Assembly: GCF_014764405.1 (NCBI RefSeq)
Contig: NZ_CP061725.1
Location: 1,054,001-1,118,000, forward strand
Source of the DNA: Micromonospora craniellae
GTDB lineage: Bacteria > Actinomycetota > Actinomycetes > Mycobacteriales > Micromonosporaceae
Reading direction: 5' to 3'
DNA: 64,000 bases
Shown here in pieces: positions 16,877 to 23,993 of this stretch (its first letter is position 1; every line of letters begins with the position of its first letter). Under the pieces are notes generated by a model that did not search any database, had not been told where the DNA came from, and was given only the letters and a program-made list of their open reading frames with translations. A program made the position numbers and the translations under genes.

Positions 16877-19627
16877 ATGCGCAGTGGTGAGCAGATCCGG
16901 ACGGCCCTGGTCACGTTCGTCGGGCGGTGGCAGACCTACGCCGGCACGGAACGCTCCGAGGCACAGACCTTCCTCAACGAGCTGTTCGAGTGCTACGGGC
17001 GCAACCGTAAGGACGCCGGTGCGGTCTTCGAGGACGCGCACGCCTCCACCGGCATCATGGATCTGCACCTTCCGGGCCTGCTCATCGTGGAGATGAAGGC
17101 GCCGAAGGAGACCACCCGGCTCGCCCAGCACCGCACGCAGGCGTTGGACTACTGGCACAACTCCGCCGACGTGGCGACCGAGCGGCCGGCACCGCAGTTC
17201 GTGGTCCTCTGTTCCTTCCAGCGATTCGAGATCTGGGAGCCGGGCAGGTATCCGAACGCCCCGCTGCTGGAGTTCGACCTCGGCGAGCTACCCGACCGGT
17301 ACGAGTCGCTGATGGTGCTCGCCGGGGACGAGCCGCTGTTCCACCGCAGCAACCGTGAGTTGACGAAGGCCGCCGCCATCGCGGTGGCGAACGTCTATCG
17401 GGGGATGCTCACCCGCCAGGCGGCACCGCCCGAGTCGATCCAGCGGTTCATTCTCCAGATGGTGTGGCTGTTCTTCGCCGAGGACTACGACATGATCGAG
17501 GGGCGGCCGACTGAGCGGACCCTCAGGTTCCTGACCGACGCCGGTGACTACTGGTCGTCGTATCTCATGCTCGGCGGCCTCTTCACCTCGCTCAACGACC
17601 CTGACGACCACGGTCGGCACGGCGTCCTCAAGGGCACGCAATATGTCAACGGGGATCTCTTCGAGCAGCCGGCGCGGGTGCACCTGACCAAGGACGAGGC
17701 GACGGCGCTGCTGCGGATCGCCGAGTACAACTGGCGTCAGGTCGATCCGACGATCTTCGGATCGCTCATCGAGGGCTTCCTCGGCACGGACCAGAGCGCA
17801 CTCGGCGCCCACTACACGCACGAGATCGACATTCTCAAGATCGTTCGGCCGACGATCGTCAAGCCGTGGCGGGCCCGCATCGACGCGGTGCGTACCCCGG
17901 ACGAGGGGGTCGCGCTGCTGGAGGAGCTGTGCCGGTTCCGGGTGCTCGACCCGGCCTGCGGCTGCGGCAACTTCCTCTATGTCGCCTACCGCGAACTGCG
18001 CCACCTGGAACACACGCTCAAGGAGCGGATCCGGGAGTTGGCCAGGTCGTCGGGGCTGCCCGTGCCGACCGGGCTGCCCTACTTCCCGCTGCGCAACATG
18101 CAGGGGATCGACGTGGTGCCGATGGCGACCGCCGTCGCCCGGGTCACCCTCTGGATGGGCCACCGGCAGATGATCGAGCAGTACGGCGCGGCCGAGCCGC
18201 CGCTGCCGCTGGTCAGCCTCGGCTCGATCCAGACGGCGGACGCGCTGCGGGTGCCGTGGCCGGAGACGGACTGCATCGTCGGCAACCCGCCCTTCCTCGG
18301 CTCGCAGTACATGCGCGAGGCCCACGGCGACGACTACCTCAGATGGCTGAGCACCACCTTCCAGGTCGGCATCAAGGACTTCTGCGTCTACTGGTTCCGC
18401 CGCGCCCACCAGCACCTCAGGCCGGGCCAGCGCGCCGGGCTGGTCGGCACCAACTCGATCGCGCAGAACCGCGCCCGCTCGGCGAGCCTGGAGTACGTCA
18501 CCGGCAACGGCGGCGTGATCACCGACGCCGTCTCCAGCCAGGTCTGGCCCGGCGAAGCCAGGGTGCACGTCAGCCTGGCCAACTGGATCAAGTCACCCAG
18601 CGAACCACCCACCGAGTTCGTCCTCGACAACGAGCCGGTCACCGGCATCACCGCCGAGTTGAAGGCCCCGGAGTCGTCCACCTGGGAAGCGGTTCCGCTC
18701 ACACCCAACCGGGGCAGGTGTTTCCAGGGACCGATCCCGGTCGGTGATTTCATCCTGCGCGACGGGGAGGAGCGTGCCCTGCTGCGACGCAAGGAGGCAG
18801 AGTACCGGGAGGTGGTCCGCCCCTACATCGTCAGCGAGGACATCGCGGACGACCCCGCACAACGGCCGCGCCGGTGGGTGATCGACTTCGCGCAGCGACC
18901 ACTCGAAGCCGCCATGAAGTATCCCGCCGCCTTGGATCTGGTACGCGAACGCGTCAAGTCCGTGCGTGAGACCAATAGCCGTAAGACACGGCGTGAGAAG
19001 TGGTGGCTGTTCGGCGAGGTTGCGGTGGGTATGCGTGCAGCGCTTACCGACCTGAGCCGCTACATCGCGGCGGGGCGGGTGGGTAAGCGGCTGCTGCTGG
19101 CCTGGTGCGAGCCGTGGACCTGCCCGAGCGACCTGGTCTACGTCTTCGCGTTCGATGACGACTACTCGATGGGTGTGCTGTCGTCGTTCACGCACAGCAC
19201 CTTCGCGCGGTCGCAGTCATCCACCTTGGAAGACCGACTCCGATACACCCCGACCTCGGCGTTCCTGCCGTTCCCGTGGCCGTGTCCGGTGACCGGCGAG
19301 CAGCGGGAGCGGGTGGCCGAGGCGAGCCGACGGGTGATCACGCGGCGGCAGGAGATCTGCGCCGCCGAGGAGTTCGGGCTGACCCGGCTCTACAACCTGG
19401 TGGATGAGGGCGCGTACACGGAGGTGAAGACGTTGCACCGGGAGTTGGACGAGGCGGTGGCCGCCTGTTACGGCTGGCCCGCGTCGATCGCGCAGGACCG
19501 GGACGAGATCACCCGGCGGCTGCTCACCCTGAATGCGGAGATCGCCGCCGGGCGTCTCCCCTACGACCCGTTCGCCGAGCGGGACGGTCGGGCGGTCGCC
19601 CAGCAGCTCGGCCTGCCGGTCGCCTGA
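16877..19627 (+). CDS. MmeI-like type IIL restriction-modification enzyme
   Basis: A single 916-residue chain combines nuclease, adenine methyltransferase and target-recognition domains. The N-terminal PD-(D/E)XK site reads D62-x9-E72-M-K74 (MDLHLPGLLIVEMKAP), the same spacing as I recall for MmeI. A helical spacer follows (about 150-340). The N6-adenine methyltransferase has motif I DPACGCGNFLYVA (about 357) and motif IV IVGNPPFLGSQYM (about 469). The target-recognition domain should lie at about 620-790 and the C-terminal helical domain after that. Enzymes of this type methylate one strand and cut about 20 bases away. All catalytic motifs are intact, so it is probably active. Motif I has Cys where Ser is usual (ACGCGN), which is unlikely to matter. 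It is preceded by a tightly coupled small gene. Confidence 0.9.
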   Translation: MRSGEQIRTALVTFVGRWQTYAGTERSEAQTFLNELFECYGRNRKDAGAVFEDAHASTGIMDLHLPGLLIVEMKAPKETTRLAQHRTQALDYWHNSADVATERPAPQFVVLCSFQRFEIWEPGRYPNAPLLEFDLGELPDRYESLMVLAGDEPLFHRSNRELTKAAAIAVANVYRGMLTRQAAPPESIQRFILQMVWLFFAEDYDMIEGRPTERTLRFLTDAGDYWSSYLMLGGLFTSLNDPDDHGRHGVLKGTQYVNGDLFEQPARVHLTKDEATALLRIAEYNWRQVDPTIFGSLIEGFLGTDQSALGAHYTHEIDILKIVRPTIVKPWRARIDAVRTPDEGVALLEELCRFRVLDPACGCGNFLYVAYRELRHLEHTLKERIRELARSSGLPVPTGLPYFPLRNMQGIDVVPMATAVARVTLWMGHRQMIEQYGAAEPPLPLVSLGSIQTADALRVPWPETDCIVGNPPFLGSQYMREAHGDDYLRWLSTTFQVGIKDFCVYWFRRAHQHLRPGQRAGLVGTNSIAQNRARSASLEYVTGNGGVITDAVSSQVWPGEARVHVSLANWIKSPSEPPTEFVLDNEPVTGITAELKAPESSTWEAVPLTPNRGRCFQGPIPVGDFILRDGEERALLRRKEAEYREVVRPYIVSEDIADDPAQRPRRWVIDFAQRPLEAAMKYPAALDLVRERVKSVRETNSRKTRREKWWLFGEVAVGMRAALTDLSRYIAAGRVGKRLLLAWCEPWTCPSDLVYVFAFDDDYSMGVLSSFTHSTFARSQSSTLEDRLRYTPTSAFLPFPWPCPVTGEQRERVAEASRRVITRRQEICAAEEFGLTRLYNLVDEGAYTEVKTLHRELDEAVAACYGWPASIAQDRDEITRRLLTLNAEIAAGRLPYDPFAERDGRAVAQQLGLPVA

Positions 19628-19783
19628 CCGACGCCCGCCCGGCAGCCCACGTGCCCGACCCGCTCGGCAGCCCTGTCGCGCCCGGCAGCCCTGTCGATCG
19701 GGTCGGCGGGTCTGCTCGGCGAGGCCGACCGCGCGCCGCGCCGGTGCCGACCCTGGTCGGGCCGGCACCGGCTCAGGTCGGAC

Positions 19784-19981
19784 TCAGGCCGGTAGGTCGA
19801 AGCGCCCCGCGCGGGTGGCGGCGACGAATCGGGTCCAGCTCGGCGCGGCGAAGCTCAGCTCCGCGCCCTGCCGGTCCTTGCTGTCGCGTACGCCGACCGC
19901 GTCGGCGAACCCCGCCACCTCGACGCATTCACCGTTGCCGCCGGATCGGGACGACGTGCGCCACACCCCGTCACGTGTCAT
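19784..19981 (-). CDS. DUF397-domain protein
   Basis: The 65-residue protein carries the whole DUF397 signature: WRTSSRSGGNGECVEVAG, then VGVRDSKDRQGAELSFAAPS with a trailing W..FVAATRAGRFD. DUF397 proteins are abundant in Actinobacteria and nearly always sit next to an XRE regulator with a DUF5753 domain. The best-studied pairs (WhiJ-type in Streptomyces) control development, and the small partner is thought to antagonise the regulator. Its start overlaps the end of the regulator gene by 11 bases, so both come from one message. Confidence 0.9.
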   Translation of the reverse strand: MTRDGVWRTSSRSGGNGECVEVAGFADAVGVRDSKDRQGAELSFAAPSWTRFVAATRAGRFDLPA

Positions 19982-20852
19982 GGTTCATCTCCTTCGCAAT
20001 CGCCGTGATCAGCTCACGGGAGTCGTCGATGTCGAGTGTCCGCTCGCCGAGCGAACGCCAAGCGTCCTCGTAGGTCTGGATCTCGTGCGGCTTGTCAAGG
20101 TAGACCGCCCCGCACGGACCGTCCATGTAGACGGTGGTCGGCTCCGGCTCCCGCACGTCGGTCGGGAAATCGAGCATGGTGAAGGTGCCGGTCTCAGCCC
20201 AGCGGAACAGCCCGGCGCGCAGGGGCAACACTCGGATGGTGATGTTGTGCTGCCCACCGGCCACCACCAGGGCGTCGAGCTGCCGGGCCATCGCCGCCGG
20301 GTCGCGCAGCGGCCGACGCAGCACCGCCTCGTTGAGAATCACGTCGTAGTGCGGGGCTCGCGGCACCGCCCGCGCCAGCAGCCGCTGCCGACGCAGCCGG
20401 ACGTCGGCCTTGGCCTGCCGATCCGCCTCGCTCAGATCCGGGTGGTCAACGGCGATCACCTCGCGCGTGTACTCGACGGTCTGCAACAGGCCCGGCACCA
20501 AGTCGGCCTCGTACTTGCGGATCTTCGTGGCGGCGGCCTCCAGGCCGACGTACAGCTTGAACCAGTCCTTGATCGCCTCCCCGTAGCTGTGCCACCAGCC
20601 GTGCGCCTTGGTCTCCCTGGCCAGGGCCCGCATGGTCTGGATGGTCTCCGGCGTCGCGCCGTACAACCGGCACATGGCCTCCACGTCGTTCGGGTGCATC
20701 GGGACCTGACCGGTCTCGTACCGCCAGACGCGCGGCGCCGACCACTCCAGTTCCTTGGCCGCCGCAGCCGCCGTCACGTGCGCGCTTTCCCGAAGTTCTC
20801 TCAAATACCTACCGAGTTGCCTACGCGGGACGGTGCTTCCCGAGTCCTCCAC
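19971..20852 (-). CDS. XRE-family regulator with DUF5753 domain
   Basis: The 293-residue protein has a helix-turn-helix at about residues 10-70 (LGRYLRELRESAHVTAAAAA, KELEWSAPRVWRYETGQ) and a DUF5753 sensor-like domain from about 105 to 280 (LVPGLLQTVEYTREVIAVDH, RQRLLARA, VILNEAVLRRPL, TIRVLPLRAGLF, DFPTDVREPEPTTVYMDGP). The start is GTG 20852, with AAGGAG 7 bases upstream. It is transcribed divergently from a run of three tiny genes starting at 21065; the 212-base gap between them is a natural operator region. Family members act as DNA-binding regulators paired with DUF397 proteins. Confidence 0.9.
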   Translation of the reverse strand: MEDSGSTVPRRQLGRYLRELRESAHVTAAAAAKELEWSAPRVWRYETGQVPMHPNDVEAMCRLYGATPETIQTMRALARETKAHGWWHSYGEAIKDWFKLYVGLEAAATKIRKYEADLVPGLLQTVEYTREVIAVDHPDLSEADRQAKADVRLRRQRLLARAVPRAPHYDVILNEAVLRRPLRDPAAMARQLDALVVAGGQHNITIRVLPLRAGLFRWAETGTFTMLDFPTDVREPEPTTVYMDGPCGAVYLDKPHEIQTYEDAWRSLGERTLDIDDSRELITAIAKEMNHDT

Positions 20853-21064
20853 GTCATCTCCTTCGCTCTTGTCGCGTAAGGCACCTCATCCCTTGGGACG
20901 CATTCTTCCGCAGATGATTGCATCCAGCCAATAGCGAAAAGACGATCGTAGATAACCGGTCGAACCCCCTTTCGCCGGTCACGACCGGGGCGGACGCCTT
21001 CCCCGAAACCTCATCCCGGCGTCCGCCCCGGCACGTCACCATCCAGCAGAGGGAGGACCGGCCC

Positions 21065-21319
21065 GTGGATTCCACCGACGAGACGCTCGGCGAGATCCCG
21101 CTCCCGCCGTACGTCACCGCCGAGGACGTCACCTTCGCGCTCCGGGCCGTCCGGGTACACGCCGCCGAGCACCAACCCGACGGGCCGCGCTGCCGCAACG
21201 ACCGGGCCCCCCATCCCTGCCGGCTACACCGCTGGGGCCGCCGGGTGCTCGCCGAACGCGGCCTCACCGACCACGACATCCAGACGATGCTCGCCGAGCA
21301 GGAGACACCACGCCCATGA
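21065..21319 (+). CDS. Small conserved actinobacterial protein, unknown function
   Basis: This 84-residue soluble protein starts at GTG 21065, 8 bases after a strong GGGAGGA ribosome site. It opens with an acidic stretch (DSTDETLGEIPLPPYVTAED) and then a helix (TFALRAVRVHAAEH). It carries a Cys/His patch, RCRNDRAPHPCRLHRWGRR, that could bind a metal, and ends with a helix (RVLAERGLTDHDIQTMLAEQ). I do not recognise the family. Its stop overlaps the next ATG (ATGA), so it is the first gene of a three-gene translationally coupled run, divergent from the XRE/DUF397 pair. Confidence 0.7.
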   Translation: MDSTDETLGEIPLPPYVTAEDVTFALRAVRVHAAEHQPDGPRCRNDRAPHPCRLHRWGRRVLAERGLTDHDIQTMLAEQETPRP

Positions 21320-21573
21320 TCTACAAAACCGGAGAACGACCCCTGCCCCAACAGGTCCGCGCGGCCACCTTCGACACCCGTCGACGGGGCCTCGACCCCA
21401 CCCAGGTGTACGCCTACCTCGACCGACTCGCCGACGAGATGGAACACCTCCGCCGCGACCTCACCACCGCCACCACCGAAGCCGAACGCATCCGCCAGGC
21501 ACTACGCCAATGGCAGTCCCGCCAGAGCGTCGGCCGCCACGCGGACACCACCCACCATCGGGGGCCACGATGA
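21316..21573 (+). CDS. Mini DivIVA-domain protein
   Basis: The 85-residue protein contains the DivIVA N-terminal motif (VRAATFDTRRRGLDPTQVYA, YLDRLADEM) followed by one short coiled coil (EHLRRDLTTATTEAERIRQAL) and a His/Arg-rich tail. Full DivIVA/Wag31 proteins have a long coiled coil for oligomerisation at curved poles. This protein keeps only the membrane-binding/crossed-loop part, so it may be an adaptor or a competitor rather than a scaffold. Both ends overlap neighbours by 4 bases (ATGA at each junction). Confidence 0.8.
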   Translation: MIYKTGERPLPQQVRAATFDTRRRGLDPTQVYAYLDRLADEMEHLRRDLTTATTEAERIRQALRQWQSRQSVGRHADTTHHRGPR

Positions 21574-21833
21574 GCGCGCCATTCTGGATCATCCACCTGC
21601 CCACCAGGCTGACCACCCTGAACGACGCCACCACCCTCGCCATCGCCATCCGCGAATCCCTCGGTCACCTGACGACCATCGACTTCGGCGAGACCACACT
21701 CAGCGAAGAGGACCGCCAGTTCCTCCGCCACCGAGTCTGGTGCGACACCCCACTCGACAACAGCACCCGCTGCCACCGCCCCACCGAACACCACGGCCAG
21801 TGCACATCCACCGTCGACCCGGCCGACACGTAA
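21570..21833 (+). CDS. Small protein with a C-terminal Cys/His cluster
   Basis: The 87-residue protein has a predicted alpha/beta N-terminal part (MSAPFWIIHLPTRLTTLNDA, then LAIAIRESLGHLTTIDFGE) and a C-terminal Cys/His cluster WCDTPLDNSTRCHRPTEHHG followed by QC. The pattern C..P......C.RP..HHG.C suggests one zinc site. The family is not recognised. It overlaps the DivIVA-like gene (ATGA), and its end faces the truncated antitoxin gene of the opposite-strand cluster directly. Confidence 0.7.
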   Translation: MSAPFWIIHLPTRLTTLNDATTLAIAIRESLGHLTTIDFGETTLSEEDRQFLRHRVWCDTPLDNSTRCHRPTEHHGQCTSTVDPADT

Positions 21834-21932
21834 TCGGTACTTCGTGATCACGACCGGCTCACCGGTACGCTCGACCCCGTCCAGCACCCGACCCGCGCCA
21901 TCGCGGAACTCCCGCAGCGTAATCCTCACCAT
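21834..21932 (-). pseudogene. Phd/YefM-type antitoxin, 3' part lost
   Basis: The first 33 codons read like a prevent-host-death antitoxin (MVRITLREFRDGAGRVLDGV, then ERTGEPVVITKYR). After that the sequence runs into the antisense of the neighbouring plus-strand gene and no longer resembles the family. Neither the rest of the antitoxin nor a toxin gene follows. The ATG at 21932 overlaps the stop of the 36-codon gene upstream (ATGGTGA). It looks as though a toxin-antitoxin operon was cut off when the plus-strand cluster was joined here. Confidence 0.55.
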
Positions 21933-22036
21933 GCACCGAACTGCACCATGCGGTACCGTTCCACCATTTCACTCCGAGTGAGGGCATAGGTCTCGATCCG
22001 GAACCGTCTCGCATCTCGGTAGACTTCGACCTTCAC
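21926..22036 (-). CDS. Possible 36-residue small protein
   Basis: This short frame from GTG 22036 encodes 36 residues rich in Arg/Glu and aromatics (MKVEVYRDARRFRIETYALT, RSEMVERYRMVQFGAW). A GAGG ribosome site lies 4 bases upstream. The GTG overlaps the stop of the preceding 102-residue gene (GTGA), and its stop overlaps the start of the antitoxin fragment. Three linked junctions of this kind are hard to get by chance, which is the main support. The family is not recognised; it could also be the remnant of a longer protein. Confidence 0.45.
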   Translation of the reverse strand: MKVEVYRDARRFRIETYALTRSEMVERYRMVQFGAW

Positions 22037-22341
22037 GCCGCCTCACCGCTCGGACGCTCGGTGCGGAGGCTCGGTGATTTAATCCCACCACTAAAATCTG
22101 TACCAGTTGCCGCATCCTGGGCGGTGGTCGCGTCACCACCGCCACCCTTACCGCGAATGGAACCCTTTCGGCCTGAGCTTCTTGCTATCTGCTCGATAGC
22201 TCGCCGGGCAGCCTCCCGCGCGTTTGCTTCGGTGTCCACCGTCCTCTTGACCCGGCGCCGCAATAGGACAAGTAGCCAGACTCCGAGCAGAGCAGCATGC
22301 AGAACCGCGACAACTAGGATCAACCACCACAGGTCACCCAC
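22033..22341 (-). CDS. Small membrane protein, unknown function
   Basis: The 102-residue protein has one N-terminal transmembrane helix (LWWLILVVAVLHAALLGVWL), an Arg-rich stop-transfer (RRRVKRTVD), a helix (ANAREAARRAIEQIARSSG) and a Gly/Ser-rich tail. It should be anchored with a cytoplasmic C terminus. The start is GTG 22341 with GAGG upstream. Base composition here is clearly lower in GC than the surroundings, which suggests acquisition. The stop overlaps the next small gene. The family is not recognised. Confidence 0.6.
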   Translation of the reverse strand: MGDLWWLILVVAVLHAALLGVWLLVLLRRRVKRTVDTEANAREAARRAIEQIARSSGRKGSIRGKGGGGDATTAQDAATGTDFSGGIKSPSLRTERPSGEAA

Positions 22342-22391
22342 GACTACCTCGCCTTCACCAAATTCGGCAGGACCGCATTCGGATCACCAAC

Positions 22392-22472
22392 TCAACGCCC
22401 TCTGGCGTTCTTAATTTTCGCCCAGATACCCAAAACCAAGATCAAAGCCCCGCCGATCGGATCCCCACTCAT
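22392..22472 (-). CDS. Possible 26-residue single-helix membrane peptide
   Basis: A perfect GGAGG site lies 8 bases before ATG 22472, which opens a 26-codon frame: MSGDPIGGALILVLGIWAKI then KNARGR. That is a single hydrophobic helix with a basic tail, like a small membrane-toxin or regulatory peptide. The same frame stays open upstream to GTG 22628 (78 residues), but that extension has a poor ribosome site and no recognisable content, so I favour the short form. It is the first gene of the minus-strand small-gene cluster, 50 bases ahead of the 102-residue membrane protein. Confidence 0.4.
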   Translation of the reverse strand: MSGDPIGGALILVLGIWAKIKNARGR

Positions 22473-22834
22473 CTTGATCGCCTCCATCTCAAACTTGACG
22501 CCGCGACCGACCGAGTTACGGACCGTTTGCTGGTGGTTCAGTTCATCGGCATGTGAAGCACGTCGATTCGCGGCTTCCGAATACCCGTTCCGGTCGAGTG
22601 GACCTGGGGAAGCAAAATTTGTTGCCACCTATCGGTGCGGAGTCCCCTGGAGTGTGCTGCGAGAAGTTCTTGATCGGCTGGAGGTTCATGGTCCTGTTGC
22701 GTGGGCGCGTGCGCGCGGGGCCGGAACGGCTGTAGCGCGTGCGCGTGCGTCCGGCGCAGCCGGGCGCTCTTGACTCTGTAGAGCGGTTTTGAGCCGGTCG
22801 GATCTTGGCTGGGCAGGATCGTGGGGTGGGAGGG
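22473..22834. other. Intergenic or poorly coding region
   Basis: The part up to about 22628 is the possible longer N terminus of the 26-residue frame. The remainder up to the HigA stop has a GC/GT-rich stretch and no credible gene. I see no terminator, tRNA or repeat here. Confidence 0.4.
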
Positions 22835-23152
22835 CTACGCGATGGCGGCGATGTCGCCGTCGTCGAAGTAGATGGCTTGGTGGAGACGTCCGCCGAGGGC
22901 GGCGGCGTAGCGGGCGAGTACGTCTTGGCCAGAGATCTTGCCTTGTTCGATCTGGGAGATGCGGCCTTTGGTGACGCCCATGTGGTCGGCGACCTGTTGC
23001 TGGGTCAGGCCGCGGGTGCGGCGTACCTCGGCGAGGCGGTGTCCGACCACGGTGGCGAGTAGTTCCTGCTTGCTGGCTTCGACTGCGTGTTCGCCGCCCG
23101 CGCGCTCAATGTGAGCGGCGCGGACGTCGCTCCACCGCGTGTAGTTGCTCAT
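22835..23152 (-). CDS. higA: HigA-type antitoxin (XRE helix-turn-helix)
   Basis: The 105-residue protein has an N-terminal arm (MSNYTRWSDVRAAHIERAGG) typical of HigA partners of RelE/Gp49-like toxins. A canonical helix-turn-helix follows (LAEVRRTRGLTQQQVADHMG, VTKGRISQIEQGKISGQD), then a short tail ending in an acidic YFDDGDIAAIA. It should neutralise the toxin and repress the operon. Its ATG overlaps the toxin stop (ATGA). The order toxin first, antitoxin second is characteristic of higBA. Confidence 0.88.
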   Translation of the reverse strand: MSNYTRWSDVRAAHIERAGGEHAVEASKQELLATVVGHRLAEVRRTRGLTQQQVADHMGVTKGRISQIEQGKISGQDVLARYAAALGGRLHQAIYFDDGDIAAIA

Positions 23153-23514
23153 GGCTGTCGGCCCTCCTCCTCGGCGCGTTCTTTCAGGTAGGTGTCGTAG
23201 CGGTGTTCTGCCAGGGGGATGGCTTCGGCGTACCACTCGGTCCACCTCCCGGCCTTGTCCCCGGCGACCAGCAGAATGCTGCAGCGCCACGGGTCGAAGG
23301 CGAACAGGATCCGGACGGTGCCGGGTCGCAGTTCCTTGAGGTTGGCGACGGACGAGCTGTGGATCGTGTCGACCAGCGGCCGGCCGAGTCCAGGACCGGC
23401 CTCGGCGAGCAGATCGATGGCCTGCACAACACGGGCGTGGGTGGCTGGGTCGAGGCTGTCGATCCAGTCCCGGACCTCGTTGACGAGGTAGATCTCCCAC
23501 TCTGTGGTCGCCAC
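23149..23514 (-). CDS. higB: HigB toxin (RelE/Gp49-like mRNA interferase)
   Basis: The 121-residue protein has the Gp49/RelE-like fold: an N-terminal EIYLVNEVRDWIDSLDPATH helix, the conserved NLKELRPGTVRILFAFDPW core with basic residues expected to contact mRNA, a strand CSILLVAGDKAGRW, and a C-terminal EWYAEAIPLAEHRYDTYLKE helix. It is likely to cut mRNA on the ribosome. Translation starts at GTG 23514. No ribosome site precedes it; instead a TATACT box ends 6 bases upstream, so the message is probably leaderless. It overlaps higA by four bases. Confidence 0.88.
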   Translation of the reverse strand: MATTEWEIYLVNEVRDWIDSLDPATHARVVQAIDLLAEAGPGLGRPLVDTIHSSSVANLKELRPGTVRILFAFDPWRCSILLVAGDKAGRWTEWYAEAIPLAEHRYDTYLKERAEEEGRQP

Positions 23515-23993
23515 CAGAGGAGTATAGCGAGCGGTAAACCCACGGGGCGACGGGACCGGCAACGCTGCCAGGCTGACACGTCCGCCGTTGCTCCTTGTCT
23601 CCCAGGTTGCCGTCACCGTAGCCGTCAACATCGATGGGCATCGGCAAAGCGAGGCGGCGTCATACGCGAAGGGCCAGGCAGGGGCCATGAAGGCGTAGGT
23701 CACGCTGCGTGGCCGCAGTGAAAATCCCACACGTACCATGTGGTGGCAGACGAGACGCCGAGACTCGTCCACAATGTCAACGCTTCATGCCCGGTGCATG
23801 GAGGAGCGGCTAGTACCGCAGCCGCCATTGTTTAGTTGACCAGGGCGTATTCGCGGTTGAGGCGGGTGTGTTGGTGGAACCAGCGTGAGCGGGCTTGGTG
23901 ACGCCGGCACCGGGAATTCTCTGCCTCCGGACACCGCGTATCGGATCGTCGGAACAAGGCGTGGCTGGTCGCGGGACGGGGAAGAGAAGCGGG
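23515..23993. other. Gene-free region with a possible transposase remnant
   Basis: This gap of 479 bases lies between higB and the YihY-like gene. Near 23832-23900 the minus strand reads RSRWFHQHTRLNREYALVN then stop, which loosely resembles the C-terminal W-[LF]-H-Q..RL pattern of IS5-family DDE transposases. Nothing upstream continues it. A GGCT/AGCC inverted repeat lies near 23802-23813. No other gene is credible here. Confidence 0.35.
23521..23526 (-). promoter_or_regulatory. -10 box (TATACT) of higBA, probably leaderless
   Basis: TATACT read on the minus strand ends 6 bases before the GTG of higB, which would place transcription start on the start codon itself. No convincing -35 box is visible at 16-18 bases. 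Confidence 0.55.

Noticed and set aside
22553..22735. Short plus-strand frame near the low-GC cluster
   Set aside because: It has no ribosome site or recognisable content, and it lies opposite the possible longer N terminus of the 26-residue frame.
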